Positions 42,760 to 52,724 are shown, counted from the first letter of the stretch. The stretch is DNA of 64,000 nt from Celerinatantimonas sp046054195 (GCF_046054195.1 NZ_JBEQCS010000001.1:62001-126000), one strand, 5' to 3'. Made by a program: numbers and translations. The notes: generated from the letters alone by a model not told the origin.

Positions 42760-44049
42760 ATGCAACCTACTGAAAAATATACGGCCAGCAAGCCGGTTTC
42801 AAGTGAGCGCCAAAGCTGGGCTTTTGGTGATTTCTTTGCGTTGTGGACCTCTTTAGGCATCGGTTTGGCGGTGCTTCAAACTGGAGCCTTGTTAGGGCCG
42901 GGTTTGGGGCTTGCGCAGTCATTTATGATGATCTTAGTCGGCTCCGTTATTGGCGCGGCTTTAATTGCGACCGTCGGTTGGTTTAGCCAACGTCATGGAC
43001 TTTCGTCAATGGCGCTGATGCAGCAGACGCTTGGTTTTAAAGGCGCGTACGTTCCTGCGTGCATGAACTTTATTCAGCTCATCGGTTGGGGCGCTTTTGA
43101 AATTGTATTGATGCGCAATGCTGTCACCCAGTTGATTGAACAGTGGTGGCCGGGTGCCACGTGGCTGACAATTCCTCTGGTTTGGACGCTCTTGTTTGGT
43201 GCTTTAGCAACTTGGCAGGCGATTCAGGGACCACTGACTTGGGTTCGCGTGTTTTTGCGTCGAGTCGGCATTTGGATTGTTGTTGCAGGCTGCGCGGGGC
43301 TCACTTATTACTGGTTCGCTCATTACTCGCTTAACCAGTTCTGGCAGCAAGCGGGTGATGGCTCAATGCCACAAGCGCTCGGGTTGGATATTGTTATTTC
43401 AATGGCGGTGAGCTGGTTACCGCTGGTGGGGGATTATAGCCGTTTTGGTAAAAGCTCAGGGCATACTTTCAACGGCACAGCGTTTGGTTACCTGATTGGC
43501 ACCGTCTGGATCATGACATTGGGGGCGGCTTATCAGGTGGTATTACCCGCTGGCTCATCGAGCACGCAGTTGATGCTGTCTTTAGGTGTGGCCTTTAGTG
43601 GTATTCCACTGCTGATGGTGCTGTTTGATGAAACTGAAAATGCGTTTGCGCCGATTCACTCATCTGCCGTATCGGCAAGCTTAGTGGTGCGCTGGCCTAT
43701 CTCTTATCTGGCAATGTTCTTCGGTGTTGTTTCTACCGTTGTGGCTTGGTGCGTGCCAACCGATGCTTATTTAGATTTCTTGTTGTGGATTGGTTCGGTC
43801 TTCACACCGCTATTTGCACTGTTAATGGTCGATCATTTTTCATCAAAACAGCTTCGTACTCCTGGTAAGTTTCAGGTCTGCTCGGCGCTGGTTGCCTGGC
43901 TTTTAGGGGTGGTGACTTATCACATGATGACTAGCTACTACCCTGATATTGGTGCTACGTTGCCAACATTAGTGGTCAGTGCTACTGTCTATGGCATTTT
44001 GCGTTGGTTGGTTAGCTGTTTTGGTTATCACGTTAAACAGCACAGCTAA
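42760..44049 (+). CDS. NCS1 family permease, possible vitamin B6 transporter
   Basis: Twelve-helix nucleobase:cation symporter-1 protein of 429 residues, resembling CytX/cytosine permease-type members (SWLPLVGDYSRFGKSSGH, FDETENAFAPIHSSAV). The start is three bases after the pdxY stop, so the two genes are cotranslated. NCS1 proteins carry cytosine, hydroxymethylpyrimidine, thiamine and, in yeast (Tpn1), pyridoxine. Coupling to pyridoxal kinase makes a B6 vitamer the most economical substrate, but this is inference; a thiamine precursor is the alternative. Confidence 0.8.
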   Translation: MQPTEKYTASKPVSSERQSWAFGDFFALWTSLGIGLAVLQTGALLGPGLGLAQSFMMILVGSVIGAALIATVGWFSQRHGLSSMALMQQTLGFKGAYVPACMNFIQLIGWGAFEIVLMRNAVTQLIEQWWPGATWLTIPLVWTLLFGALATWQAIQGPLTWVRVFLRRVGIWIVVAGCAGLTYYWFAHYSLNQFWQQAGDGSMPQALGLDIVISMAVSWLPLVGDYSRFGKSSGHTFNGTAFGYLIGTVWIMTLGAAYQVVLPAGSSSTQLMLSLGVAFSGIPLLMVLFDETENAFAPIHSSAVSASLVVRWPISYLAMFFGVVSTVVAWCVPTDAYLDFLLWIGSVFTPLFALLMVDHFSSKQLRTPGKFQVCSALVAWLLGVVTYHMMTSYYPDIGATLPTLVVSATVYGILRWLVSCFGYHVKQHS

Positions 44050-44169
44050 GTCATTTGCGGTGACGTATCGATTCTAGACGATTGGTCTAGTTTTTACTAA
44101 ACTGTCTGCTCATGGTCTGTCTATTTGGGCCGACAGTTTATTAACTCAGTCTTGAAAAAGGAGTGAGCG

Positions 44170-44844
44170 ATGAAAATTTTGATGGTTTTAACCTCCCACG
44201 ACAAGCTAGGTAACACCGGACACAAAACAGGTTTCTGGTTAGAAGAGTTTGCCGCACCGTATTACACATTTTTAGATGCAGGCGTTGAGCTAACGCTTGC
44301 ATCTATCGCTGGTGGTCAGCCGCCACTTGATCCCAAAAGTGATGACCCGCAATCACAAACTGAGTTTACTCACCGTTTTAAAGCCGATACGAAAGCGCAG
44401 CAAGCGCTTGCCAATACTTTAGCTTTGGCTGATGTCAATGGCGCTGAGTTTGACGCTATCTTTTATCCGGGTGGTCATGGGCCACTGTGGGATTTGGCTG
44501 AAAATACCGATTCAATTAAGCTGATTGAACAGACTTTGTCGAGTCATCGCCCCGTTGCGGCTGTTTGTCATGCGCCGGGGGTTTTACGCCATGTTAAAAA
44601 CCAAGATGGCAGCCCATTGGTCAAAGGAAAAAATGTCACCGGTTTTAGTAATAGTGAAGAAGCCGCCGTTGGGCTGACTGAGGTTGTGCCATTTTTGGTC
44701 GAAGATATGCTCAAAGCCAATGGTGGTCATTATGCAAAAGGTGAGGATTGGAGCAGCTTTGTGCTCACCGATGGTTTATTGGTGACCGGGCAAAACCCAA
44801 GTTCTTCGGTTGAATGCGCTAACGCGCTGTTAAAACTTCTTTAG
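44170..44844 (+). CDS. DJ-1/PfpI family protein (glyoxalase III/Hsp31-like)
   Basis: DJ-1/PfpI superfamily protein of 224 residues. The nucleophile elbow AAVCHAPGVL carries the reactive cysteine near residue 137, with the preceding PGGHGPLWDL and a Glu early in the chain (GFWLEEFAAPY) as in the HchA-like subgroup. Members detoxify glyoxals or act as chaperones; the exact activity is not clear. AAGGAG precedes the ATG. It is possibly useful against aldehydes made next door. Confidence 0.87.
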   Translation: MKILMVLTSHDKLGNTGHKTGFWLEEFAAPYYTFLDAGVELTLASIAGGQPPLDPKSDDPQSQTEFTHRFKADTKAQQALANTLALADVNGAEFDAIFYPGGHGPLWDLAENTDSIKLIEQTLSSHRPVAAVCHAPGVLRHVKNQDGSPLVKGKNVTGFSNSEEAAVGLTEVVPFLVEDMLKANGGHYAKGEDWSSFVLTDGLLVTGQNPSSSVECANALLKLL

Positions 44845-44852
44845 TTAATAAA

Positions 44853-44881
44853 AAAGAGCTCCAACGAAGTGGAGCTCTTTT
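44853..44881. terminator. bidirectional terminator after the DJ-1 gene
   Basis: An 11-bp perfect stem (44853-44863 with 44870-44880), a 6-base loop, and A- and T-runs on either side. Confidence 0.88.
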
Positions 44882-44930
44882 AGCGTTTTCATTCACCCTT
44901 AAACTTCGCGCCAAGCTAGGCGCTTAAGTG

Positions 44931-46427
44931 TTATTCAATGCCATCTACGGCTGCGACTAACTCATTCTTATCTTGCCATTCTTGACGCTCTTTTTGGGTC
45001 GCTTTAGGAGAGAAAATTCCTAAGTGCGCAAACAAGATGCCAGTCAATGGTGATAGCCAGCAGGCAAATGCCAGTGGGATGTATAAAAGATTTTCAAAGT
45101 TACCCTGAGAAATTCCTAATCCCAATGCAGAGATAACAAACGCACCCCCTGCGTTCCACGGCACTAATGGCGAGATGAGTGTGCCGCCTTCTTCAAGAGC
45201 TCGTGACAGATTCAAGGTTGAATATTTAATACCGCGATAAGCCGGCGCAAACATTCTACCTGGAAGAGCAATGGATAGATAAGGGTCGCCAGCGACTAAG
45301 TTGGTCGCCATAGAGGCACAAGCGGCAGCGGTTTGTAGCTGAGCAAATTTGCTCACCCGATTAACAATCGCGCTAATGATGGCTTCCAAGCAGCGAGTTT
45401 TTTCCAGCGCACCACCAAAGCTTAACGCGATGAGAATCAATGAAATGGTCCACATCATTGACTGAATACCACCACGGTTGAGCAGGCTGTTAACCGCATC
45501 GACATTGGTATGGATGCTATAGCCGCTGCTGGCAAAAGAAAATACATCATGCAAACTAGCGCCTTGGGCAATCATGGCTGTTGCACCACCTGCCAATACA
45601 CCGGCAAACAGTGACGGAATAGGCGGCATACGTTTAACTGCCAACACAATAACAATCAGAGCTGGCAGGAGTAACCAGACCGATAAGTTAAAATGCTTAT
45701 CCAGTGAGTTAGTGACGCTGGCAATATTATCAAATGAGCTATGACCGGTATGGATCATGACAAATCCCGCTACCAGATAGATCAAAAAGGCAATGATCAT
45801 CGCGGGCAGCGTCGTCGGGATCATATTTTTAATATGCGAGAAGACATCGGTGCCAGTCACTGCGGGGGACAAGTTGGTGGTGTCCGAAAGAGGCGACATT
45901 TTATCGCCAAAGAAGGCGCCAGAAACAACTGCCCCTGCGGTCCAATACATCGGAATGCCAAACCCTGAGCCAATTCCCATCAGTGCTAAGCCGACCGTTC
46001 CAACGGTGCCCCAAGATGTTCCAAGTGCCAGAGACACGACAGAACAGAGCACCATTGCTGCAGCTAAAAAGATGTGGGGAGAGAGCAGGGTAAGCCCATA
46101 ATAGATTAAGGTTGGAACCGTCCCGCTGGCAATCCAAGTCCCGATGATCATGCCGACGCAGATCAATACGGCAATTGATGGCAATGCCAGTGAAACAACG
46201 TGCAGCATCCCTTGTTCTATATCTTTCCATTTTAAGCCCTGTTTTAGGCCGACCAATGAGGTAATGGCTAACCCCAATGCTAATGGGATATGTGGTGTAA
46301 AATCACCGAAGTAGAAAATCTGCAATCCTAATAGCATTAGAGTCAGAATGATGGGGGTAACCGCTAAAGAAAAACTCGGTAACTTACAAAGAGGTTGGTC
46401 TGTTTCGGGCGATGAAAGTGTCGCCAT
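44931..46427 (-). CDS. nhaC: Na+/H+ antiporter, NhaC family
   Basis: NhaC-type sodium/proton antiporter, 498 residues from ATG 46427 with GGAG upstream; a longer frame to 46481 lacks a Shine-Dalgarno. About twelve helices. SLALGTSWGTVGTVGLALMGIG, FFGDKMSPLSDTTNLSPAV (conserved polar segment, likely ion site) and PLVPWNAGGAFV are signatures. Substrate could be malate/lactate in some relatives (MleN). Common in marine or salt-exposed bacteria. The 284 bases upstream (46428-46711) are AT-rich and carry no gene. Confidence 0.88.
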   Translation of the reverse strand: MATLSSPETDQPLCKLPSFSLAVTPIILTLMLLGLQIFYFGDFTPHIPLALGLAITSLVGLKQGLKWKDIEQGMLHVVSLALPSIAVLICVGMIIGTWIASGTVPTLIYYGLTLLSPHIFLAAAMVLCSVVSLALGTSWGTVGTVGLALMGIGSGFGIPMYWTAGAVVSGAFFGDKMSPLSDTTNLSPAVTGTDVFSHIKNMIPTTLPAMIIAFLIYLVAGFVMIHTGHSSFDNIASVTNSLDKHFNLSVWLLLPALIVIVLAVKRMPPIPSLFAGVLAGGATAMIAQGASLHDVFSFASSGYSIHTNVDAVNSLLNRGGIQSMMWTISLILIALSFGGALEKTRCLEAIISAIVNRVSKFAQLQTAAACASMATNLVAGDPYLSIALPGRMFAPAYRGIKYSTLNLSRALEEGGTLISPLVPWNAGGAFVISALGLGISQGNFENLLYIPLAFACWLSPLTGILFAHLGIFSPKATQKERQEWQDKNELVAAVDGIE

Positions 46428-46711
46428 GAATGGCTCCTTTTTGTGGCAATTCTTAGTTAAAAACAAAAAATCATGTCTCATTGTTTTTAAAACAATAATG
46501 TCAAAACCCTAAAACATGACTAAATGGTTAGGAAAGAATATTAACATATTCAAATATTGTTTTCACCTCTAATCATTTTTTATCCACTAAAAATAAGTTT
46601 TACATATAAAAACAGAGTGTTTTATTTTAAATTTTATTTATAAACATGAATTTATAGTTAGTGTATTAATTATTTATCTGTCAGATGTTTAGGAAGGAAT
46701 AGTTCGTTAGG

Positions 46712-48601
46712 TTAATCAGTTAGTAATTTGGTTTCGGTGCTTGGTGAATGATCTAACGTGACAAAGCTGTGGGTGAGCTGGTCATCAATTGCAACTTTTT
46801 GCTCAATTGCAGCATTGCGGCAAGTTTTGATGTAGTACATTGCTTGGTCGGCTAAATGCAGCTGTTGTTCAAAAGAGTGGCGTTTAAACGAGCTTAAGCA
46901 GATGCCGATACTCGCACCAACTTTTGTTTCGATATCACAGTCTAGATGAATCGGGGCAATGAGCTGGCGGAGCAGACGCTTAGCAAATTCTAATAAAATG
47001 TCTCTTGCATCAATTTGTGAGCAGAGAATCACAAACTCATCGCCACCTAAGCGTGCGACAATATCACTCGGGCGACAGACTGATTTGAGGCGTTTGGCGA
47101 CCGTTTGGAGCAGTATGTCACCAGCGGCGTGGCCATATCGGTCGTTGATCGGTTTAAAGCCATCTAAATCAATTAAGAACACCGCCAGTGTTGTCTCTTG
47201 AGAGAGTGATTGTTTTAATCGTTGGTAATTAGAGGATAAACCAAGGCGATTAAAAATTTGGGTCAGCGGGTCGTGGTTGGCCATCGATTCGAGCGACTCT
47301 TTAGCTAGTTTTAGCTCGTAAGTTCGCTCGCTGACTCGTTTTTCTAGCAGTTTTTCCTGGGTTTTTAAGGTCTTTAGTAATTTGTTTTGCGCAAGATCCT
47401 TTTGCCGTTTTAGCTCATTAAAGCGTGCCGCCAGAGCAAATGATAACAAGATCATCTCCATGGCTGAGCCAATTTCCATGCCGTATACGCTGATAAAGTT
47501 TGAAGCAATCAGTCCGGTGTTTCGCACAGAAACCAATGCTGAACCGATGAGCAGGCAGGTCCAAGCCAGCAGGTAATAACGTGCGGCTGGAACCTTATTA
47601 TAAACTCCGATTAAGCCGCAAAACGCTAAAAATGCGCCCATGCTACAGCCTAATAGTGACATGATTTTTACCCCAACTTGAACGGGTAAAAACAATGTTG
47701 CGCCAGCCATAACAGCCGTGATAACGATCATCACTTGGTGGACTCTATCAACGCGAGGCGCTTTGGTTTTAAGCGCTAAGAAATAGCGGGCAAAAATGAC
47801 CGCCCACACCACGGCAATACTGAAGCCACAAGGAACGGCATAGTTAATCACGGGGCCAATCAACGGCCAAGCATACAAGCCAGCGACCCCATTTGCGGTC
47901 ATAGTGGCAATGGCAAAGCAGCTGATAAAACCGCAATACAACAGAAATACCCGTTGATGTAACACGGTGCCCAAAAAGAAGTTATAAAGCGCCAGCGCGC
48001 AGGCCATGCCGATGAATAAAATCTGAAAGAGCAGCATCTGGTTGCTGACCCGATGAAACTCATCAACGGTATAGATGGACGCATCTAAGGTCATGCTGCC
48101 ATTGGCTTTGGCTTTTAAATACAGTGTAATCGATTGATTAGCAGGTAGTTTTAATAAAAATGCGGGATGAATATCTGTCATCGCTCGCTTATCTGGAGAA
48201 ATTACGAATCCACTATATTGATGTTCGATCAGATGATGATTGGCCACCGCATACAAGTCAATGCGATCGATATATGGGTATTGAAACATCAATACTCGCT
48301 CGAGTGATTGCGAGCTTTGCAGCGAAAGCTTTAACCATACGGTGTCTTGGGTATAACCGATGTGCAGAGAATCGCGCCCCGAGGAGTGTTTAAAGCGCTC
48401 AGGTTGTGCCATGACATCACTCAGTGAGAGCTTTGAGTTAGAATCGATTAGAATTTCGACATGGCTATCTAGCGATTGTTGTGCGCGTAGTGGGTTGATT
48501 CTAAGCAGTTGTGCTTGAGCATGCGGAATTAGACCCCAAATGAGCCCCATCCCTAAAATCATCCAAGTCCACAGGCTTAGATGATTGCTCCACTGCTTCA
48601 T
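46712..48601 (-). CDS. 7TM-DISM sensor diguanylate cyclase
   Basis: Membrane-bound c-di-GMP synthase, 629 residues from ATG 48601 (a TTG lies one codon earlier). Signal sequence, periplasmic 7TMR-DISMED2 domain (about 40-180), seven-helix 7TM-DISM domain (about 185-395), coiled coil (about 400-440), then GGDEF domain. The active site GGDEF at 519-523 is intact, and R-P-S-D at 510-513 forms the RxxD inhibitory site, so product feedback is expected. No EAL domain. The periplasmic signal is unknown; this fold usually binds carbohydrates. Confidence 0.92.
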   Translation of the reverse strand: MKQWSNHLSLWTWMILGMGLIWGLIPHAQAQLLRINPLRAQQSLDSHVEILIDSNSKLSLSDVMAQPERFKHSSGRDSLHIGYTQDTVWLKLSLQSSQSLERVLMFQYPYIDRIDLYAVANHHLIEHQYSGFVISPDKRAMTDIHPAFLLKLPANQSITLYLKAKANGSMTLDASIYTVDEFHRVSNQMLLFQILFIGMACALALYNFFLGTVLHQRVFLLYCGFISCFAIATMTANGVAGLYAWPLIGPVINYAVPCGFSIAVVWAVIFARYFLALKTKAPRVDRVHQVMIVITAVMAGATLFLPVQVGVKIMSLLGCSMGAFLAFCGLIGVYNKVPAARYYLLAWTCLLIGSALVSVRNTGLIASNFISVYGMEIGSAMEMILLSFALAARFNELKRQKDLAQNKLLKTLKTQEKLLEKRVSERTYELKLAKESLESMANHDPLTQIFNRLGLSSNYQRLKQSLSQETTLAVFLIDLDGFKPINDRYGHAAGDILLQTVAKRLKSVCRPSDIVARLGGDEFVILCSQIDARDILLEFAKRLLRQLIAPIHLDCDIETKVGASIGICLSSFKRHSFEQQLHLADQAMYYIKTCRNAAIEQKVAIDDQLTHSFVTLDHSPSTETKLLTD

Positions 48602-48754
48602 CAATCATTTCCATTTGTATCATCAATAACAAGGCATGATCATACCATAATCATGCCTTTAGGAGTCATTTTTTAACCAATTCTGCTAGTTCTTCCTTTC
48701 TTTATATCAATCAAATAGTTCCTGTTATAAGCGCTTGATGATAAAAACATTATT

Positions 48755-49783
48755 TTATTCACTAAAGCTTAAGGTTTGTTGCTGCGCTTGACTTTGTTCG
48801 GCTAATTGAATCACTCGAATCGTATCTAACGCTTGCTCAGCGCTTATTGGTAGCGGTGCATTATAAAGCAGCGCTTGCGCTAATTGGCGATAAAAATGGT
48901 GATAGCCACCTTGAATGTTTGCTATCTGGGTTTCGCCTTGCTCGGTGTAGAGCATCCCAACTTCTGCGCCCGGCTGCTGTGTTGAACTGGTATCGACGAT
49001 TCCCGCTTTAAGCTGGTTTTCTTGAGGATCCACGCCATATTTTACATAACTGCCTTGCTCGCCTTCTAAGCGAAAGCGCAATACTGGGCCTGCGCTAAAC
49101 GAGCTGGAATGCACAATGACTAGGTGGTCGGCGTAGTGCAAAGTTAGGTGAAAATAATCAACCGCAGGTGAATGCTCACGCATCGCGAGCACGTCTGCGC
49201 TGACTTTCTGCGGGCGGCCAAACAGCGCTAACACTTGGTCGATGATATGAGAGCCGAGATCATAAAGAGTGCCTGAGCCCGGTTTACCATCTTCACGCCA
49301 GCGCACTTTTACCTCAGGGCGAAAACGGTCGTAGTGCGATTGAAATACTTTAAGTTTACCGAGCTTGTTCTCTTCGAGGAGCTTTTTGACGGTTAGAAAA
49401 TCACCATCCCAGCGCCGATTGTGGTATATGCAAAGCTTCACATTCGCTTGTTTGGCCTGATTGATAAGCGCTTCGCCTTGTTTGATATCGATGACAAACG
49501 GTTTTTCCAAAAGCACATGCTGGCCCTTTTCGATAGCTGCTTTTGCCAGTGGATAGTGGGCTTGGTTGGGCGCGGTGATAATGACCAGCTGAGCATCACT
49601 TTGCTCGATGAGAGTCATGGCATCTTGATAGTGAGCGACATTTGGATAATCCGCTTTGAGCGCTTCACTCTGACTTGAACTAATCGCAACGAGTTCAAAC
49701 ATGGGCAGTGCGTTAATAAATGGCAGATGGAAGGTTTTGGCGGAATTTCCGTAGCCAATGACGCCAACACGAATAGGTTGCAT
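48755..49783 (-). CDS. Gfo/Idh/MocA family oxidoreductase
   Basis: NAD(P)-dependent dehydrogenase of 342 residues from ATG 49783, preceded by AAGGAG; an in-frame upstream start at 49807 is rejected. The Rossmann motif is GVIGYGNSAKTFH (about 7-19). The conserved EKPF (about 95-98) contains the catalytic lysine, and DLGSHIIDQ follows near residue 177. It resembles the YhhX/YdgJ group. Substrate, probably a sugar or polyol, is unknown. Confidence 0.88.
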   Translation of the reverse strand: MQPIRVGVIGYGNSAKTFHLPFINALPMFELVAISSSQSEALKADYPNVAHYQDAMTLIEQSDAQLVIITAPNQAHYPLAKAAIEKGQHVLLEKPFVIDIKQGEALINQAKQANVKLCIYHNRRWDGDFLTVKKLLEENKLGKLKVFQSHYDRFRPEVKVRWREDGKPGSGTLYDLGSHIIDQVLALFGRPQKVSADVLAMREHSPAVDYFHLTLHYADHLVIVHSSSFSAGPVLRFRLEGEQGSYVKYGVDPQENQLKAGIVDTSSTQQPGAEVGMLYTEQGETQIANIQGGYHHFYRQLAQALLYNAPLPISAEQALDTIRVIQLAEQSQAQQQTLSFSE

Positions 49784-49916
49784 AACGACTCCTTGATTAA
49801 GATTCACACCAAATCCTCGCTTGCGCTGAGCGGCTTGTCAATCTGTTATGCAAATGACTGTGATGGCGTTATTCTAGCGTTACGAATGACACAGCAAGGA
49901 ATGAACGAGGGCGTTT

Positions 49917-50543
49917 GTGGATATCAGTCGTTGGCTACCTTTGGCAGCCGTATGTTTGTTGGGGGCAATGTCGCCGGGACCAAGTTTAGCCATGGTGATT
50001 CGTCATACCATCAGTGGTGGCCGTCGTTGTGGTTATGTTGCCGCGTGGTGTCATACGACCGGTATTGCGGTGTATGCGGCGTTAAGTGTTTTTGGTTTAG
50101 CGGTTATTTTGTTAAAAGCGCAGCTATTATTTCGCATTATCGCCCTTGCTGGCGCTTGTTATCTCATCTGGATGGGCATTGGTTCATTTCGCCAAGCCGC
50201 TGGTAAGTTTGAGCTTAGCCAAAGTGCTGCGAGCTCATCGCCCGTTGATGCCGCGCGTGATGCATTGGCTATCTCATTGCTGAATCCCAAAATTTTACTG
50301 TTTTTTATTGCGCTGTTTAGCCCTTTTGTCCAAAGTGCTCAAGGCTCCCATGGCGTGCTCGTACTCACGCCATGGCTCATTGATGGTTGTTGGTATTCGC
50401 TAGTGGTGACTATTTTAACCCAAGCGGGCCTGTTGAACTGGATCCGTCGCCATAACCGTTATTTAGACTGGATTTGTGGCCTGATTTTATTAGGCATTGG
50501 CGTTGAAGTGATTTTTTCGACATTGTCTTCAGTGCTCTTTTAG
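49917..50543 (+). CDS. LysE/RhtB family amino acid exporter
   Basis: Six-helix exporter of 208 residues from a GTG start at 49917 with GAGGG upstream. The LysE signature GAMSPGPSLAMVIRHTISGGRRCGYVAA spans residues 16-43, and SLLNPKILLFFIALF is the conserved mid-region. Family members export basic or neutral amino acids. The last four bases overlap the converging photolyase gene. Confidence 0.87.
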   Translation: MDISRWLPLAAVCLLGAMSPGPSLAMVIRHTISGGRRCGYVAAWCHTTGIAVYAALSVFGLAVILLKAQLLFRIIALAGACYLIWMGIGSFRQAAGKFELSQSAASSSPVDAARDALAISLLNPKILLFFIALFSPFVQSAQGSHGVLVLTPWLIDGCWYSLVVTILTQAGLLNWIRRHNRYLDWICGLILLGIGVEVIFSTLSSVLF

Positions 50544-51955
50544 TCTGATTTGGTTTGCGCAGCAAAGCGCTCAATGGCCTGTTTGCGCGATTGTTTAAGA
50601 TTGACAATTGCCAGTGGATAATTGAGTTTTTGGCGCACTTCATCGCTTGGCTCGTGGATTTGCGCTGGCGATAGTGAGGCCAATTCGCTGACCCAGCGGC
50701 GAATATAATCCCCTTTGGGATCAAATTTCTGACTTTGGCTAACCGGATTAAAAACTCGAAAATAGGGTGCAGCATCTGTTCCGGTAGAAGCGCTCCACTG
50801 CCATCCGCCGTTGTTACTGGCCAGATGTCCATCAATCAGTTTGCTCATGAAATATTTTTCGCCTTCTCGCCAGTCGAGCCAGAGGTTTTTAGATAAAAAT
50901 GAAGCGCAGATCATCCGTACCCGGTTATGCATCCAGCCAATTTCATTAAGCTGGCGCATGCCAGCATCAACAATTGGGATCCCGGTTTTACCCTGTTGCC
51001 AAGCACTGAGTGCTTGTGGATTGTTATCCCACTTAATGGCGCGCGTCTCACTTTTAAAGGTTAGCCCCTGGCTGATGGCGTCAAATTGTGCGAGCAGCTG
51101 AATATAAAACTCGCGCCAGATCAGTTCATTAAGCCAACATCCAGGGCCTGATTTAGGGTCAAGATATTGGTTGGGGTAGCTTTGCTTTAATAGATAAAGG
51201 GCTTGCGCGCTAGAAAATACTCCGTGGGCAAGGGCTGCCGACAGGCGGCTTGTGGCTGGCTCATTGGGAAAATCGCGTGATTGTTGGTAATCACTAACTT
51301 TATTTTTTATAAAATGGCTGAGATGGTTGAGTACTTGTTGTTGCGCCACTGGCCAGCGGCTTTCTCCATCGGCTAAACGTGCAAGTTCCTCGTTATCTAA
51401 CCCTTCATCAATGTTTATATTGATTGGCGCTTGGTTGGGGGCGCTAAGTGGTGGGTGGTCATGCAATGCAAGCTGCGCTTTCCATGCTTTGGAAAAAGGG
51501 GTGAACACTCGATAAGGTAGCCCTTTGCCTGTGACAAGTTCGCCGGGCGCTATGAGTAACTGGCTGGTAAAACTGCTCAGTTGAATGGATTGTGAGGCAA
51601 GTTCGGTGCGAATTTTCTCATCGCGCTGACGCTCCCAGAGTCCATATTCAGCGCCAATCAGCACTTCATCGATATTTAGTTTAAGACATAACGCTTTGAG
51701 CTCATCGATGCTGTGGTCATAGTCATCGCAACTTTTAACTATCAGCGGGATATGGCAATCGTGAAGCTCTTGGCGCAATGCACAAAGGCGGTTGAGCACA
51801 TATTGATTGCGCAGCGGGCTGTGGTTTTGCCGCTGCCATTGTTTGGTCGTAATCAGATAACAGCCATAGATGGGTTGGCCGCTGTGGCTGGCATAACTGA
51901 GCATGGGGTTATCCAGAGTGCGTAAATCGTGTCGAAACCAAACTAATTTTGCCAT
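50540..51955 (-). CDS. phrB: deoxyribodipyrimidine photo-lyase
   Basis: Light-driven repair of cyclobutane pyrimidine dimers. The 471 residues match E. coli PhrB length, with the N-terminal photoantenna domain LVWFRHDLRTLDNPML and the FAD domain with GCWLNELIWREFY, GMRQLNEIGWMHNRVRM and NNGGWQWSASTGTDAAPYFR. The class I features and the tryptophans of the electron relay appear conserved. AAGGAG precedes the ATG. A CPD photolyase is favoured over a cryptochrome because of the E. coli-like sequence. Confidence 0.93.
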   Translation of the reverse strand: MAKLVWFRHDLRTLDNPMLSYASHSGQPIYGCYLITTKQWQRQNHSPLRNQYVLNRLCALRQELHDCHIPLIVKSCDDYDHSIDELKALCLKLNIDEVLIGAEYGLWERQRDEKIRTELASQSIQLSSFTSQLLIAPGELVTGKGLPYRVFTPFSKAWKAQLALHDHPPLSAPNQAPININIDEGLDNEELARLADGESRWPVAQQQVLNHLSHFIKNKVSDYQQSRDFPNEPATSRLSAALAHGVFSSAQALYLLKQSYPNQYLDPKSGPGCWLNELIWREFYIQLLAQFDAISQGLTFKSETRAIKWDNNPQALSAWQQGKTGIPIVDAGMRQLNEIGWMHNRVRMICASFLSKNLWLDWREGEKYFMSKLIDGHLASNNGGWQWSASTGTDAAPYFRVFNPVSQSQKFDPKGDYIRRWVSELASLSPAQIHEPSDEVRQKLNYPLAIVNLKQSRKQAIERFAAQTKSD

Positions 51956-52084
51956 TAAGGACTCCTTTTTAATTCTCTTAGGAGCATAGAGCCGATTGCT
52001 GATTCACTCAACTTTGGCGCTGGTATCGAAGCGATAAATTGGGTCTAATAGGCGCGTTAAAACGCGATTGCTTAAGAGCGAAAA

Positions 52085-52699
52085 ATGTTAATTACGGTTT
52101 TGGATTATTTTGGTACGGCAGTATTTGCTATCTCGGGTGTCTTAGTGGCTACCGGGCGACGGATGGATCCATTTGGCGCGTTAGTCTTAGCCACTTGTAC
52201 CGCCATCGGTGGTGGTACCATTCGGGATATGGCATTAGGGGATACCCCGGTTTTTTGGGTGCATCAACTTGCTTATCTGTGGGTGATTCTAGCCGCCAGT
52301 GTCGTTAGTTTGATTGGTCTGTGGCGTTTAAAAACTTTGCCGTGGTGGTTGCTGCCAGTTGCTGATGCCATTGGGATGGCAACCTTCATGGCAATTGGGG
52401 CGGTCAAAGCCCAGCAAAGTGGTGCACCTCTTTCCATTTGTGTGCTGATGGGGATTCTAACCGCGTGTGGTGGTGGCATGTTACGAGATGTGTTGGCAAA
52501 TCGAGTGCCACTGGTGCTGCGCCAAGAGGTCTATGCAACTGCGTGCCTTGCCGGTGGCATTGCCTGGATTTTAGCAGTAAGTGTTCACTCACCATTTTGG
52601 GTCAGCACCTTACTATGTATTTTAACGGCCTTGTTGATCCGCCTGGTGGCAATTCGTTACCATTTATCACTCCCAACGCTTATGGTGCGGCGTTATTAG
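52085..52699 (+). CDS. YicG/TRIC (UPF0126) family membrane protein
   Basis: Two-fold repeated membrane protein of 204 residues and about six to seven helices. Each half contains a GGG-x-x-RD element: GGGTIRDMALGDTPVF (about 42-57) and GGGMLRDVLANRVPLVLRQEVYA (about 128-150). Prokaryotic relatives are TRIC-like cation channels, and E. coli YicG has been linked to glycine transport. Divergent from the photolyase gene and 25 bases before arfB. Confidence 0.88.
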   Translation: MLITVLDYFGTAVFAISGVLVATGRRMDPFGALVLATCTAIGGGTIRDMALGDTPVFWVHQLAYLWVILAASVVSLIGLWRLKTLPWWLLPVADAIGMATFMAIGAVKAQQSGAPLSICVLMGILTACGGGMLRDVLANRVPLVLRQEVYATACLAGGIAWILAVSVHSPFWVSTLLCILTALLIRLVAIRYHLSLPTLMVRRY

Positions 52700-52724
52700 G
52701 GGATTTTATTTAAGGAGTTAATCT

